Shown here in pieces: positions 33,805 through 44,298 of a stretch of DNA of 64,000 nucleotides. Under the pieces are notes generated by a model that saw only the letters and a program-made list of their open reading frames with translations, was not told where the DNA came from and did no database searches. The stretch's first letter is position 1. Each line of letters begins with the position of its first letter. Source of the DNA: Boletus sp. NGJ (taxonomy: Eukaryota > Basidiomycota > Agaricomycetes > Boletales > Boletaceae); NCBI GenBank assembly GCA_019096195.1, contig JAGTXK010000193.1, positions 1-64,000 of the forward strand, given 5' to 3'. A program made the translations under genes and the position numbers.

Positions 33805-34032
33805 AGCATGTCCTTCTACCTTGATAGAATGGCAACCGTCGTGCACATGTGGTCCTTTCGGATACGCAGCAGGACCAGCAGGTATATAGGATGGCCCTCC
33901 GGTTCACATCACAAAGAGTAACGTTGAGCATGGTAACTATCCTTTAGGACAGAATCCGACATCATCGACGCGTCAGGTGCTGAAATGCCAGAATAGAGTT
34001 GATAATGCAATCATGAATACAAGGGCTGTCGT

Positions 34033-34681
34033 CTACTCGTCTGGCACCTCGATTTCGCCCGAGTTGATGCCATCGATGATGTCGTGCGGGGGCCGACCAT
34101 CGACCGTGCATCCGATGCTCTGTGCAGTTCCCAAAATCTCCTTTGCACCGCCGGCGAGGTCCTTTGATAGTGACTTGCTCCTCATCGTCCGGGCAATGTC
34201 AACGATTTCGTCGAGCGCGACGTTGCCAGAGTGCTTGATGTTTTTCTCCTTCTTACGATCGCGGGGAGGCTCTGCAACGAAGCTCAAGCACATGAAACAA
34301 AAAGGATAGGATGGTTCGCACCCTTGAGAGCTCGGATGACGAGAGAGGAAGCTGAAGGCACGACCGAGACGGCCGCTTGTCGGTTCTGGATCGTGAGTTG
34401 AACGGTGACCCGTAGACCCTTCCATGCGGATGTCGCTTTCGCGATATCTTCTCCGACCTTCTTGGGTGACTAGAACAGGTCTCAGCACAGGCAAAAGAGT
34501 ATGGAAAAGCAGCACACCAGACCAAGAGGGCCGATTTTGGGGGCAAGGGCAGACGAAGCACCGACTTCACCGCCTGTCGCCCGCAGGTAGATGATTTTGA
34601 CTTCGCTGGGGTCCTGTGCGAGGAAGAGCGTGTGGAGGGATGCGCTGGACGATTGGATGTACTCACGAATTTTGGGGCCAT
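34033..34681 (-). CDS. RPL12: 60S ribosomal protein uL11 (RPL12)
   Basis: Starts MAPKF at 34681, intron, then [32 protein letters not shown], intron, [48 protein letters not shown], intron, [60 protein letters not shown] and a C-terminal GEIEVPDE. This is complete eukaryotic uL11, which binds the GTPase-associated centre of 25S rRNA next to the P stalk. At 165 residues it is the expected size. It is divergent from the cyclin gene, with only 218 bp between the two start codons. Confidence 0.97.
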
Positions 34682-34899
34682 GTCTTGAGGACGGCAAGTC
34701 TGAAATGTCCGCGGTGTATAGGTGGGTGGCTGATAAAATAAGGTTCAAACACCGCTGTGGTGCTATACAGGAGGATGCCGTCGAGCCGAGCGTGTTTGTA
34801 CCGATTTGGTCGACCTTGAAATCTTGAGCTGATCGACTTGTCTTTTTGCAAGAGATCCACAAAAGCCAATTAGTAGAAGGCGGTGAGTGCAATGGGTGC

Positions 34900-35995
34900 A
34901 TGGACACCGCAGGAAGGGTCGCTTTACCCACTGCATTCGAACACGCGGACATAGATAATCTTGCTTTGCTGATAGGTAATCACTCTCCGGTGTATCGTCC
35001 ATGATGGATGTCTAAATGCTACATCAAAGCTGATATGCTTGAACGATTAATCGCGCATAATGACCGGATACCTTTGCTGCCGTAGGTTCTCCTGATATCG
35101 ACATCTTATGACCGTTTTTGATCCTTTTATCCATCCAGTGAAAGCCTGACTCGATTTCATTCGAGATCGGCACCTGCAATCACCGTGCTCGACTATCTTC
35201 GGCGCATAATCAGGTTTACCAAGGTGGAGGTATGTCCATTCTCTCTCTAGTAGAACGTTCACCTCAACAAACCTCACAAGAAATCATGCCTACTACTCAC
35301 CCTCCACTATGTCGATCAGATCTGCGCACGGATGCCCCTTTTCACGTTGTCCTCCCTCACCTGTCACCGATTCATCATCGCTTCCATCACCGTCTGCAGC
35401 AAGGGCCTATGCGATACATTCTGCACCAATAGCCTCTACGCACGTGTTGGAGGCATTCCCGTATCCGAACTAAACGTCCTCGAACGCGAGTTTCTTCGCA
35501 TGATCGATTGGCGATTAACGGTTAGCACGTTTTCCTTTACCCAACTTTCATCTCAACCTTGTTACCCATCTGCTCGCATCTCCCCCTTTACTTTCAAAGC
35601 TTATTCCGGTCTTGATTTGCTTTTTGTTTTTCGTTTCCTTTGTTGGCTGTTCGCTTCGGCGTTTTTGTCAGTGCACACGCGAAGTCCTTCAAGAATATTA
35701 CGTCAATCTCGTCCGCACGGACAGCAGTGGGGGATTTTGCATTCCTGGCTCGCCATCCATGGCGGAGAGCTCAGTCTCCTTGGAAAGCGATCCGGAGAGT
35801 ATGGCATCGCGCTCGCCCTCCCCAACGCAAGCCCGGTCTTCGATGGATCACCGTATCCGGCTCACCGCTGGCATGCGTTCGCCATCGCATCATGAGCCGT
35901 CGACGACTCAGGCTACTCTCGAGCAAAACATGGCATTCGCGGACTTGCAGAGCTCACTTGCGGGAGGGTCTGGCACCCCTTTTGTAGGACGCTAG
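34900..35995 (+). CDS. PHO80-like cyclin
   Basis: Starts [18 protein letters not shown] at 34900. Short introns join [131 protein letters not shown], then a longer intron near 35521-35671 and [16 protein letters not shown]. This is a PHO80/PCL cyclin box with the usual [14 protein letters not shown] and NxYYAxVGGI-type helices. A Ser/Pro-rich tail ends [10 protein letters not shown]. Partners are expected to be a Pho85-type CDK, linking nutrient (phosphate) status or polarity to the cell cycle. The specific subfamily is uncertain. Confidence 0.88.
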
Positions 35996-36596
35996 ATAAC
36001 ATTTCAATAGAAGATGTACGAGCGGTTCATCTTCATACTGGTCAGTGGCTGTATTTTTGTCACACATGCGATTCAGGATCCCAACTACGTTGTATATGCA
36101 CCGAAAAACAAACACTAGGGCCTCGACCAATGAAACAAAGGAATGACTGCGATTTACAGTATTTGCTATGCTAGTAACGTGTTATCAATGGAATGGTAGT
36201 AGAGAAATGTTACAGTCCTGTGATCTGGTGAAGAGTAGTGACAAACAAGGAGTGTGGTTTGGGCTTTGTGGATTCTCATCAGAGTCACAGACTCGGCGAA
36301 AAATAAAATAAGATGGATATTCTCCTGTGCAAAAGCTGAGCACACATCACCATGCAGAATAGGATTGACTTCGCACCGTAAGTATGGCTACCTAACAATA
36401 CACGAACGCGAGCAATAGCGAACACACACCGCCATGTCACATTCAATGCCAAGAACCTGCATCATGCACAAAAGAGAAACCGCGCATGAGCTTCCCATCA
36501 AACGGACACCCAAGAACACGAATAGGGGAGGGGTGAGGAAAGCATGCGAGGAAGGAGGTGTGAGGTTGGCAAAGGTTTATGTGACTAACATTACAT
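35996..36596. other. Intergenic, convergent 3' ends (cyclin / kinase)
   Basis: A 601-bp gap between convergent genes; likely 3' UTRs. No gene or repeat was recognised. Confidence 0.5.
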
Positions 36597-39500
36597 TTAT
36601 CGCCTCAGAGCGGAGAGCATCTTTGCCAGCGCATTGATCTGGCCCTTCTGGACCTTCTTCGGTACACCGTCACTGCCCGTTTCATTAGCCTCGCGGACAC
36701 CATCGAGATCGGTGGTGGAGGTAGCGGCATCGCGGCGTTGATGAACAGTGTGCTTCGGAGGCGCACCTGGCCTCTCGGAGATGGTATCGAGTTTGGGATC
36801 TTTGGGCTTGCGGGTACGAGGTTTACGCTGGGGGGGTTGGCCAAAGATGTCCCCGACTGGGTTCAGGTGTTGTTGACGCGGCAACTCGTCCAACTCCCAA
36901 GGTACACCAGACATAACTGAGTAACAATGAAATCAATGTACGCACTAGAAGCGATAACCATGCAAAACTCACTTTTGACATTCTTGGGGATAGCCTGCTG
37001 TTCCCAATTATTTCCATAAGTCTTGTTGCTTCCGCTCTGACCCGACGTCTTGGTCTGTGCCCTCCAGCTCCCACTCGATACGCTCGTTGCCATTGTGCTG
37101 ATGCTCCGTGTGCTCGAGTTACTGTATCGTGTAAACGCACTCGTAGATGTGCTTGCACTCGAAGTTGTCAACATCGAGCTGCGCCAGTTACTCTTGTTGG
37201 CAGAACTTGAGAGCACGGAGTTGGAAGAAGCAAAATCCGGACCTGCATTACGAATCAATGGAGGCGATGCCCCACGAGGTCCTCTGCGCTCAACGGAGAT
37301 ACCATTCCCGGAAGAAAATGTTCCTGAGTTCTGCCCATGCCCATTGCCAGAGGATGTACCCCACGTGCTCGGGTAAAAAGGCTGAGGTTGCCGGCCGCGT
37401 GTCCAGGTGACCGCTTCGTCTGCAGGAGACCGCTGCGGTGTGAGCGGCGTGCGGGTGTATGGTGAGTGTGGGGCGTGTGTTTGATGACTGATACCAGTAG
37501 GAGGCGCACTATGGGGGGGCGGTACAGGTGACAGCCCCATGATCAGATTTGTTACATTATTGGCTGTACCAGGAGCGGGTTCCTCTACGGGAGAAGAATG
37601 TGCTTTGCCTCCAAAAGAGAGTTTCCATTTGGAAGCCTTCTTTGCGACGGCGGGGATGGCAGGGTGGGGAAACAGGAGAAGTTGACGTATCCGTAACGGT
37701 GGGGTAGGACTCGACAAGGACGGTAGGCGCCTTCGAGGATGTAATGCTGGCGGCGCGACTGATATCGATGACTTGCGACGACACGGTGCGAGAGAGTGGC
37801 CGCGAGGAGGAACGCGATGCCAAACTTATCTGTCTTGCTAGGGTTTGCGACGCAGAGGCAAGCACCTCCAACGTCTCATCCACAGCATCGTTGGTAAATT
37901 GCTTGCTCTTCCGCGCTCCGCGACGTCCCCGTTTCTTTGTAGAGCGGCTCCGGCCATCCTCCAAGTCATGTTCGGCATCGGGGCACTGTTCAAGAGCAAC
38001 ATCCAGCTCGTCCGCAGCCTCGACCTCCTCGATAACATCGATATGGGAGGGATTGAGGATTTCACTCTCCGTCTCCTCTACGAGGGAGACATCCAAGTCG
38101 GGCACTGTCTCCAAGCCTAACCCAGTTTTTTCAAATGCAGGCCCGAATGAAGGAGCCCGCGATAAGCTCCGGGAGTGGATGACTGGCGTTCGACCACCTG
38201 CGCGAGAGGAAGGACGGCGTGAGGGTGGGCATGACGACAAAGGATGTCCAAGGGTTATTGAAGATGTGGAGATGACGCGCTTGTGGGTTGTGACTGGGCG
38301 ACTCAGCGGCGTGGATTCGGACAACAACGCGGGCATATCTTTTATCCAAGTCCCCGAACTCACGTGCGGTGACATGCGTCGCCGTGTGCGCGGATAGAGA
38401 GAACGAAGCAGCAAAAGGGAAGACAGAAGACACGTGTAGCAAGAAATTCAGCCACGGAAAGAGTCATGCCGGTGAAACGCTGCATGAAGAAGTTGGGACC
38501 GTACTGACGGAAGAGATTGAAGGAAGAGCAAACTCCTTGAGCAGTATCCGTCCAAGGATTATAATGATACAACCTGAATCAGAAATTATTGATGGGTATC
38601 GGGGAGTGAAGGTAAGGAGGAACGTACATATTGATCAAAACGATACCAAGGGACCAGACGTCGGCGGGAGCAGGCCGGTACGTCGGGGCACAGTTGTTTC
38701 TACACTCGAAGCTCATGTATGGAGCGCTTCCACAGTCCATGTCAGAACAGTCTGCTTCCGTGGTAGAAAGGCCGAAATCTGTCAACTTGACGATGACGCG
38801 ACGTTCACCGTTGACAAAACCGTCGGTGACAATGAAATTCTCCGGTTTGATGTCACGGTGAAAGACGCCCTGCTCGTGACAGGAGGCGACAGCATCACAC
38901 ATCTGGGAAAACATGCGGGCAATCAGCCGGAGACGTGTGGGGCTGAGGAGCTGGGATGGATGGAGGGAAGCGAGAAGGGAGGGGGTCGGGGGAGTGCGCG
39001 GGGATGGGCCATCTTCTGACGGGATGGGTGTTGGTTCGTAGTGGTCACGTGCCTGTTCAAGGAAGTAAAACAAATCTTCGCCGGGAACGTACTCGAGGAG
39101 AAGGAGGAGGAAGGCGGGTGTGTCAAACGTGCGATAGAGGGTGACAATGTTGGGATGGGGACGAAGAGACTGATGGATAGTGACCTGCGGGAAAGGGTCA
39201 ATAAGAGTGCATATATTGAGTTCCCACGGACTGACCTCGGTCATCTGGGCAGCAAGGGCGTCCTGATCAAGATTGGCTTTGCTGAGACACTTGAGGGCAA
39301 AATCACGGCCATAGGTGATACAGGTCTTTGAGCGGGTCGGTTCTCCAAAATCAAGGACACCACAATGGCCATCCTCGGAAGGCTGTGCACGGGACAGGAC
39401 CTCACGGACGAGATAAACGACGGCATACGAGCCTGTGCCGAGTTTACGAACGACCTCGAACTCTTTTGCCAAGCCAAAGTCGGTGTTGTCGTGTGAGACG

Positions 39501-40027
39501 AGTGCAGGAGAAAGACGAATGTGATGGCCTTGTAAAGGGATACCTTCACCGATGAAATCTCCAGGAGCGAGAACATCTTCGGTAGCGGAGGAGCCTGAAG
39601 TGGAGCGACCGGCGGAGGAGGCGGCCGACCTCGGGTTATGCAGACGAAGGGAGGAAGAGGATGGGAGGGGGAGGGGGAGGGAGGAGGGGAGGGGACTGGC
39701 GGGTGCGGGAGATAAGATGCGAGGGAGGGGGAGGGGGGAGGGGAGGGGAGAAGAAGCGGGAGAATAAGTGGGGAGAACGGTAGAAATAGAGAGGGGGGAA
39801 TGATGGTTCACATGGGAGAAGGGGGGAGGTTGGTGTTGCTGCTGCTGCGATTGTTGCTGGGATGGACGGGATGAACGATCTTTCGTGAAGCGCTTGTTGA
39901 ACAGACGAGAAGCCGAGGGGGGTTGGGATGGGGAATCATTAGAACGATGTTCGGGTAGGATATCTTTGCGGGCGAGTTGGGGTTTGTAGGTGGGAAGGGG
40001 GATTGGCTGAGCGGAATACTGCAACAT
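36597..40027 (-). CDS. Ksp1/Ran1-type Ser/Thr protein kinase with long Ser-rich tail
   Basis: Start chosen at MLQYSAQPIPLPTYKPQLAR (40027), though upstream in-frame codons reach 40261. A low-complexity Pro/Leu/Ser segment is followed by the kinase domain: RKLGTGSYAVVYLVREV, FALKCLSKANL, an intron, HQSLRPHPNIVTLYRTFDTP, LLLLEYVPGEDLFYFLEQ, GVFHRDIKPENFIVTD, KLTDFGLSTTEADCSDMDCG, SAPYMSFECRNN and ADVWSLGIVLINM, an intron, then YHYNPWTD and FMQRFTGMTLSVAEFLATRV. The SAPYMSFEC activation loop fits the Ran1/Ksp1/Vhs1 group (nutrient, meiosis and TORC1-linked signalling). The tail has a basic/acidic stretch (STKKRGRRGARKSKQF), KKASKWKLSFGGK, MSGVPWELDELPRQ and a final KGQINALAKMLSALRR. Conserved residues switch frame near 38435, 38365 and 37660, described under findings. 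Either the bases are miscalled or the locus is damaged. Confidence 0.82.
39650..39760. repeat. G-rich low-complexity tract in the kinase coding region
   Basis: The plus strand has many runs of three to six G separated by one to three A/T bases (GGGAGGGGGAGGGGGAGGGA and similar). On the coding (minus) strand this gives a Leu-Pro-Ser-rich stretch. The pattern could form G-quadruplexes in the non-template strand. Confidence 0.75.
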
Positions 40028-42601
40028 GAGTTGGTGAAGACGGGATACAGAGAGGTATTGGTGATAGGGACGACGAGGGGCTCGGCGGGGGGGGTGATCA
40101 GACAAGACCGGCTGAGAGTCTGAGGAAGCCAGGGCCGAAAGACATGCAAGAAACGCAGAGAGTCTATGAAAAAAAAGAGGAAGAGGAAAGGACCCGGCGA
40201 CGTGCTCTGTGGGGGTAAAATAAGGAAGAGAAGAAGAGAAAATACGGGGACAAGGACGCACGAAAGCTGATGAGATTGCGCGTCAAGCCTTCAGACGAGT
40301 GGGGGAGGAGAGCAACGCAGACCTGAGACGGACTCGGAAATCTCCCGCGTGTGTACGACTATCCCTTGTCACGCCGTCACACTAGCACATGGAACGGTTT
40401 CACCTCCTCCTCCTTACCTCTTTTGCTACATAATCCGTCGCGTTACTACGTCCTCTCAATCGCGATCAATCTCGCCATGCTATCTGCGACCAACCATGAG
40501 GCTGCGATTCATTCAATCTCATGAGGCTTTTTCGTGTGCGCCGCCGGTATGAATTCCTTCATTTGGCTGTTCGCAACCATAGCATGTGCTCAGCCCTTTT
40601 CGGTCGACTTGTTATGCTCGGCTATGCACGCCTATTACATGCAGCATGGTGGCCCTCACTACTCATTACAGATCCTTATCGTCTTGCTCCTCCGCGTCGC
40701 GTGCAACTTGGACACGTCTTCCACGCGAGCACGCCGACGGCTTTTTACGCAAACACCCATGTACCCGCAGCCCTATCCGCAGCAACAATCAGCCAGCCGG
40801 TCTATTTGTGTCTCGACCTGCCAGGCGTCACAAAGTGCAATCTCAATCATTGCACATTCCTGTTGCATTTGCCGTCTACCTGAGCACCCGAATAGATCCG
40901 GTGACCGTTCCCTCCGCGTCCCCGGTGCGCAACATGTCAGGCACAGGTCACCTTTTGTTCCAAGATTGTTTGTGCCAGAACTTCACAAGAGTTTTATGTC
41001 ACTATTCGCTCTCAGCTGTTAAGTTACATTGAACTTGGCAGGTCTACAGCTCAACCAATTCGCCGGAATGAACCTTGTGATTGACAGAATGGCTGACCAG
41101 CCGGATCCATCAAGTGGTGTTTGCTTCACATAGCGGACATGTGTGTATATTCATTGCCACCAAGCTTGCTTGACAGCAGTGCATCAAACTATCAACATCG
41201 GCGTCAGTCAGCTTCAACATAGTCGGATTTCTGCCCCACTTGGCCTCAAGCGAGGTTTTCACCCACCTCTTATTTCGTATGGCAGTCTTTGCCCTTGTCG
41301 CTGGGCATCATTGCGCCAAACGCATCATGTATTTTTTGTGGGGCCCATCCCTGACAAGTTCCCTGGCGAATCATATGCCGTTATGAACGCCATGAGCTCG
41401 CAGGGTACCCTGACCCTGAGTAGTACCAGCAAAGCCTCACTAATGATTTTTCGCACCCCGGGTCGAGATTGAGCCCGGTGGGAATGAACCGTGCGCTGTA
41501 TGCAAGGCATCAAACCCACTCGCCGTTTTGGTAGGATGAACAATCAAGGCAGTGCCTCTTGTCAGTAGAGCGGATTCATTATTCGATCATGTTTCAGTTC
41601 TCCTTGACTTGCAGGGATGGTTTCGCCAAGTCGGACGTCCCCCTTAGAGCGGTACATATTCGGCGAAGAAAAAAAAAAAAAAAAGGTCGACGACCGGTTC
41701 GTTTCCACCCTGCTACGGATGCGCACCAAATTTAATCTTGGTCCAACATCCTACACACCCAATGGATTGGTCGTGGTTATATCCTGACACGCATGATGCA
41801 AGACGTTCACCCACAGCATATGCACTGCGCGCAGCTACATCTCAACCCTCGTGCGACATGTAACATGAAGCACCCCCTCTGTAGAGTCAGGAGATGTTGA
41901 AGAAACTTTTCTGTCAAACATCCATCGATTCTAGGGTATCCGACACTTTGGACTACGCGTCCCTCGTATCCTGTGGCGTCCCGACAGTCTTCACATGGCG
42001 TTCTACGTTCAGCATTGACAAGTGACAACCGCCGTTCGCTTGGTAATCTTACTCACTGGGAGGCCCTGGGGGACGAGAATAATGGCGGGCGGTATGCCGT
42101 AGAACGCGGCATTTGGCGAACCCATGTAAGACCGTCGAAACCCGAGACCATTGGTCTCTGTAGAGGTAGGACAGCGGAACCAGACAACCTTTTACGGGTC
42201 CGGTTTATTGTCTTCACCCGTTTATCGACTGGCCCACCAGTGAGACGTACGTCCGCTCAAGGACCACTGTTGATTCGCTTAGCAAAAACAGGCGAGGTTT
42301 GGTCCTGGATACAGGATGATGTATACCACTTACGGTTCCGTTCAGCAATCCTGTCCATACGAAATAAGGATGGGACACATGACCGTCATATCTGGAGTGT
42401 ATGAATCAGCGTTATCTCAGTTGCTTTTGTTGGACCACGAAGATCCCCATGGGAGTTCCCCGTGGATGCTGTGGGTTCGGGTGCCGCATCGAATTTTTTT
42501 CTTGTATCCTCGTAGTATTCACGCTAGCACCTCATACTGTCCTCCATCCTGCGGTAGCCGACGTTTCAAAGACATACCCCTGAATCTGAACTAACAGGCA
42601 C
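40028..42601. other. Long gene-free gap upstream of kinase and BTB gene 1
   Basis: This 2.6-kb stretch separates two divergent genes and is the largest gap outside the repeat island. It holds CT-rich sequence next to the kinase start, an A16 run at 41669-41684, and several 100-160 codon open frames in more than one phase (for example 40534-41022 and 41973-42404 on the plus strand) with no recognisable domain. No tRNA or transposon end could be supported. A long 5' UTR, a non-coding RNA or a small unknown gene is possible. Confidence 0.45.
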
Positions 42602-44218
42602 ATGGAGAAGATCTCAGACACCATCACAACAGTGTTTCACATCGCTATCAAGGACAAGCGCCCTGCCGTCTGCTTATCCGGGGACGGTGCCATCGTCTGG
42701 AGCGACACCTTTGGATTAGGATGGCGATTCGGGATCTCCTGCAACCCGCACGAGTGGTTTGCAAAGGTCCGCTTGTATCTCGACCATAATCACTCCCACA
42801 CAGAACAAGATCAAGCCATCGTTACCGTCTGTCTGAGAGATACCGCTGATACAGATGCAAAGGGGCTCAAGGAGAGGGTGACCACGATCATAGACTTTGG
42901 TCACGGTCAACCCGCTCTCCTTGGCTCATGGTCCTCACTCGACCTTGTTTTGCTTCCCTACGTGTCGCTCACCCTGGTGACCAAGGCGCGGCTCACTCAG
43001 CTCGTCGCCGATCCGCTTGCTTCAACCTCATTGGCATTACGCCAATCCATGGAGAGTGGCGACTTTGTAGATACCAAATTCTATGTGTTTTCCACCAAGC
43101 GTCCCGGAACCACCGCTGGCAAGCCGCGCGTCGTGTACGCTAATAACAACAGCATCGGGTTGGTGTTACCCAAGTCTACTTTGGGTATGGATGATGAACC
43201 CTTTACATGCCTGTACCCCGAGCTTATACCATTCGAGTCCCAGCAGCAAAGCAGTTGGCTCCCGCCGCATTTCTGGTCAATATGACCGGCGACCACCACG
43301 TTAATGGAGATTCCGTGCTTCACGAGTATGAATATGAGCAAGATAGCGACCTCGATGACGAAGAAGAGGATGGCCCGGATAGCATTGGACCCCAGCACAA
43401 TACTGCACCCCGTCGGTCTCAAGCTACGTCGTCCTCAAAGTCGCGTAAATCCAGTAAGTTTCCCTTCCTTCCGATGTTCCGAGTGATAGACAGTGCTACC
43501 AGCCGGCTCTACACAAGGAAGCATCCACGGTACAGAGGACGAACTACAGGCAGGACCTCCCGCCTACTCTGTCAGTAGCTGTCGGATGATGCTCGTTAAA
43601 GGTGTGGCGTACAAGACGTGAGTATGATTGATGACTACCGAGTACTGGTACCCTCGAACGAGCGTCGTTCTTTTCAGGTGGCTTTCATACATCTATTTCC
43701 GCTACACGGGCCAGGTGTCTTTCCTGCCCCTGAAATCAGCTCACGGGTCTTCCAAAGAGCGTCCAAACGACCCCAACAAACCTCCGCGTTGCTCCCCAAA
43801 GTCAATGTATCGACTTGCAGCCAAGGTAAGCATGAGTCTGGGAGCGGCATATTCACGAGTCAATACCCTACGTTTGACAGCTCGGGGATGAAAGAATGAA
43901 AGAACTTGCCTTTCGTGCCATCAGGGAAGGGTTGTCAAAGGATAACATCGTCGAGGAAGCTCTCTCGTGGTTTACGGCACAGTAAGTCGCGTGAAACTGT
44001 GTTCTATAGGTGGACGCTAATCATGCTATCCATCTCACAGATATCCGATCATCACTGAGTATGAAGTTGACAGAGTGTCCGAGCATCGGAAATCACCTGA
44101 AGTTTCATCAGCAATCAAGCTTCAGCTAAAAACAGTATCACTTGGAGAGAAGCCCTGGGCCTATGGTGCTCTTATTGCGATCATGGAGAAGTTGAACCCA
44201 TCTGAACAATCAACTTAA
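42602..44218 (+). CDS. BTB-domain protein 1
   Basis: Starts MEKISDTITTVFHIAIKDKR at 42602. The first exon runs to about 43215 and contains SGDFVDTKFYVFSTKR and KPRVVYANNNS, the pattern that opens the BTB fold in a large agaricomycete family. Next comes an acidic insert (GDSVLHEYEYEQDSDLDDEE), MMLVKGVAYKT, an intron, WLSYIYFRYTGQVSFLPLKS, CSPKSMYRLAAK, an intron, then LGDERMKELAFRAIREGLSK and SWFTAQYPIITEYEVDRV, with the stop at 44216. The N-terminal 140 residues are probably a MATH-like beta domain, which is less certain. Such proteins may act as cullin-3 adaptors, but no Cul3-binding motif was proven. One intron near 43215-43262 was not fixed exactly. Paralogue of the gene at 47138. Confidence 0.78.
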
Positions 44219-44298
44219 TCCTTATCCTCTCTTGCTCATGTTCCAGCCTGCTCCACTAGCACGTATTACTGCAAATTGTCGCTCGTATTTTCTCTGTA

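Noticed and set aside
40534-41022. Plus-strand open frame of 162 codons in the large gap
   Set aside because: Overlapping open frames exist in the other phases, there is no homology I recognise and no clear splice context, so it is not called as a gene.
41452-41495. Nested inverted repeat (CGCAC...GTGCG around CCGGG...CCCGG) that resembled a tRNA arm
   Set aside because: The inner loop is 11 nt, not 7, no anticodon or D arm could be placed on either strand, and there is no acceptor-stem partner.
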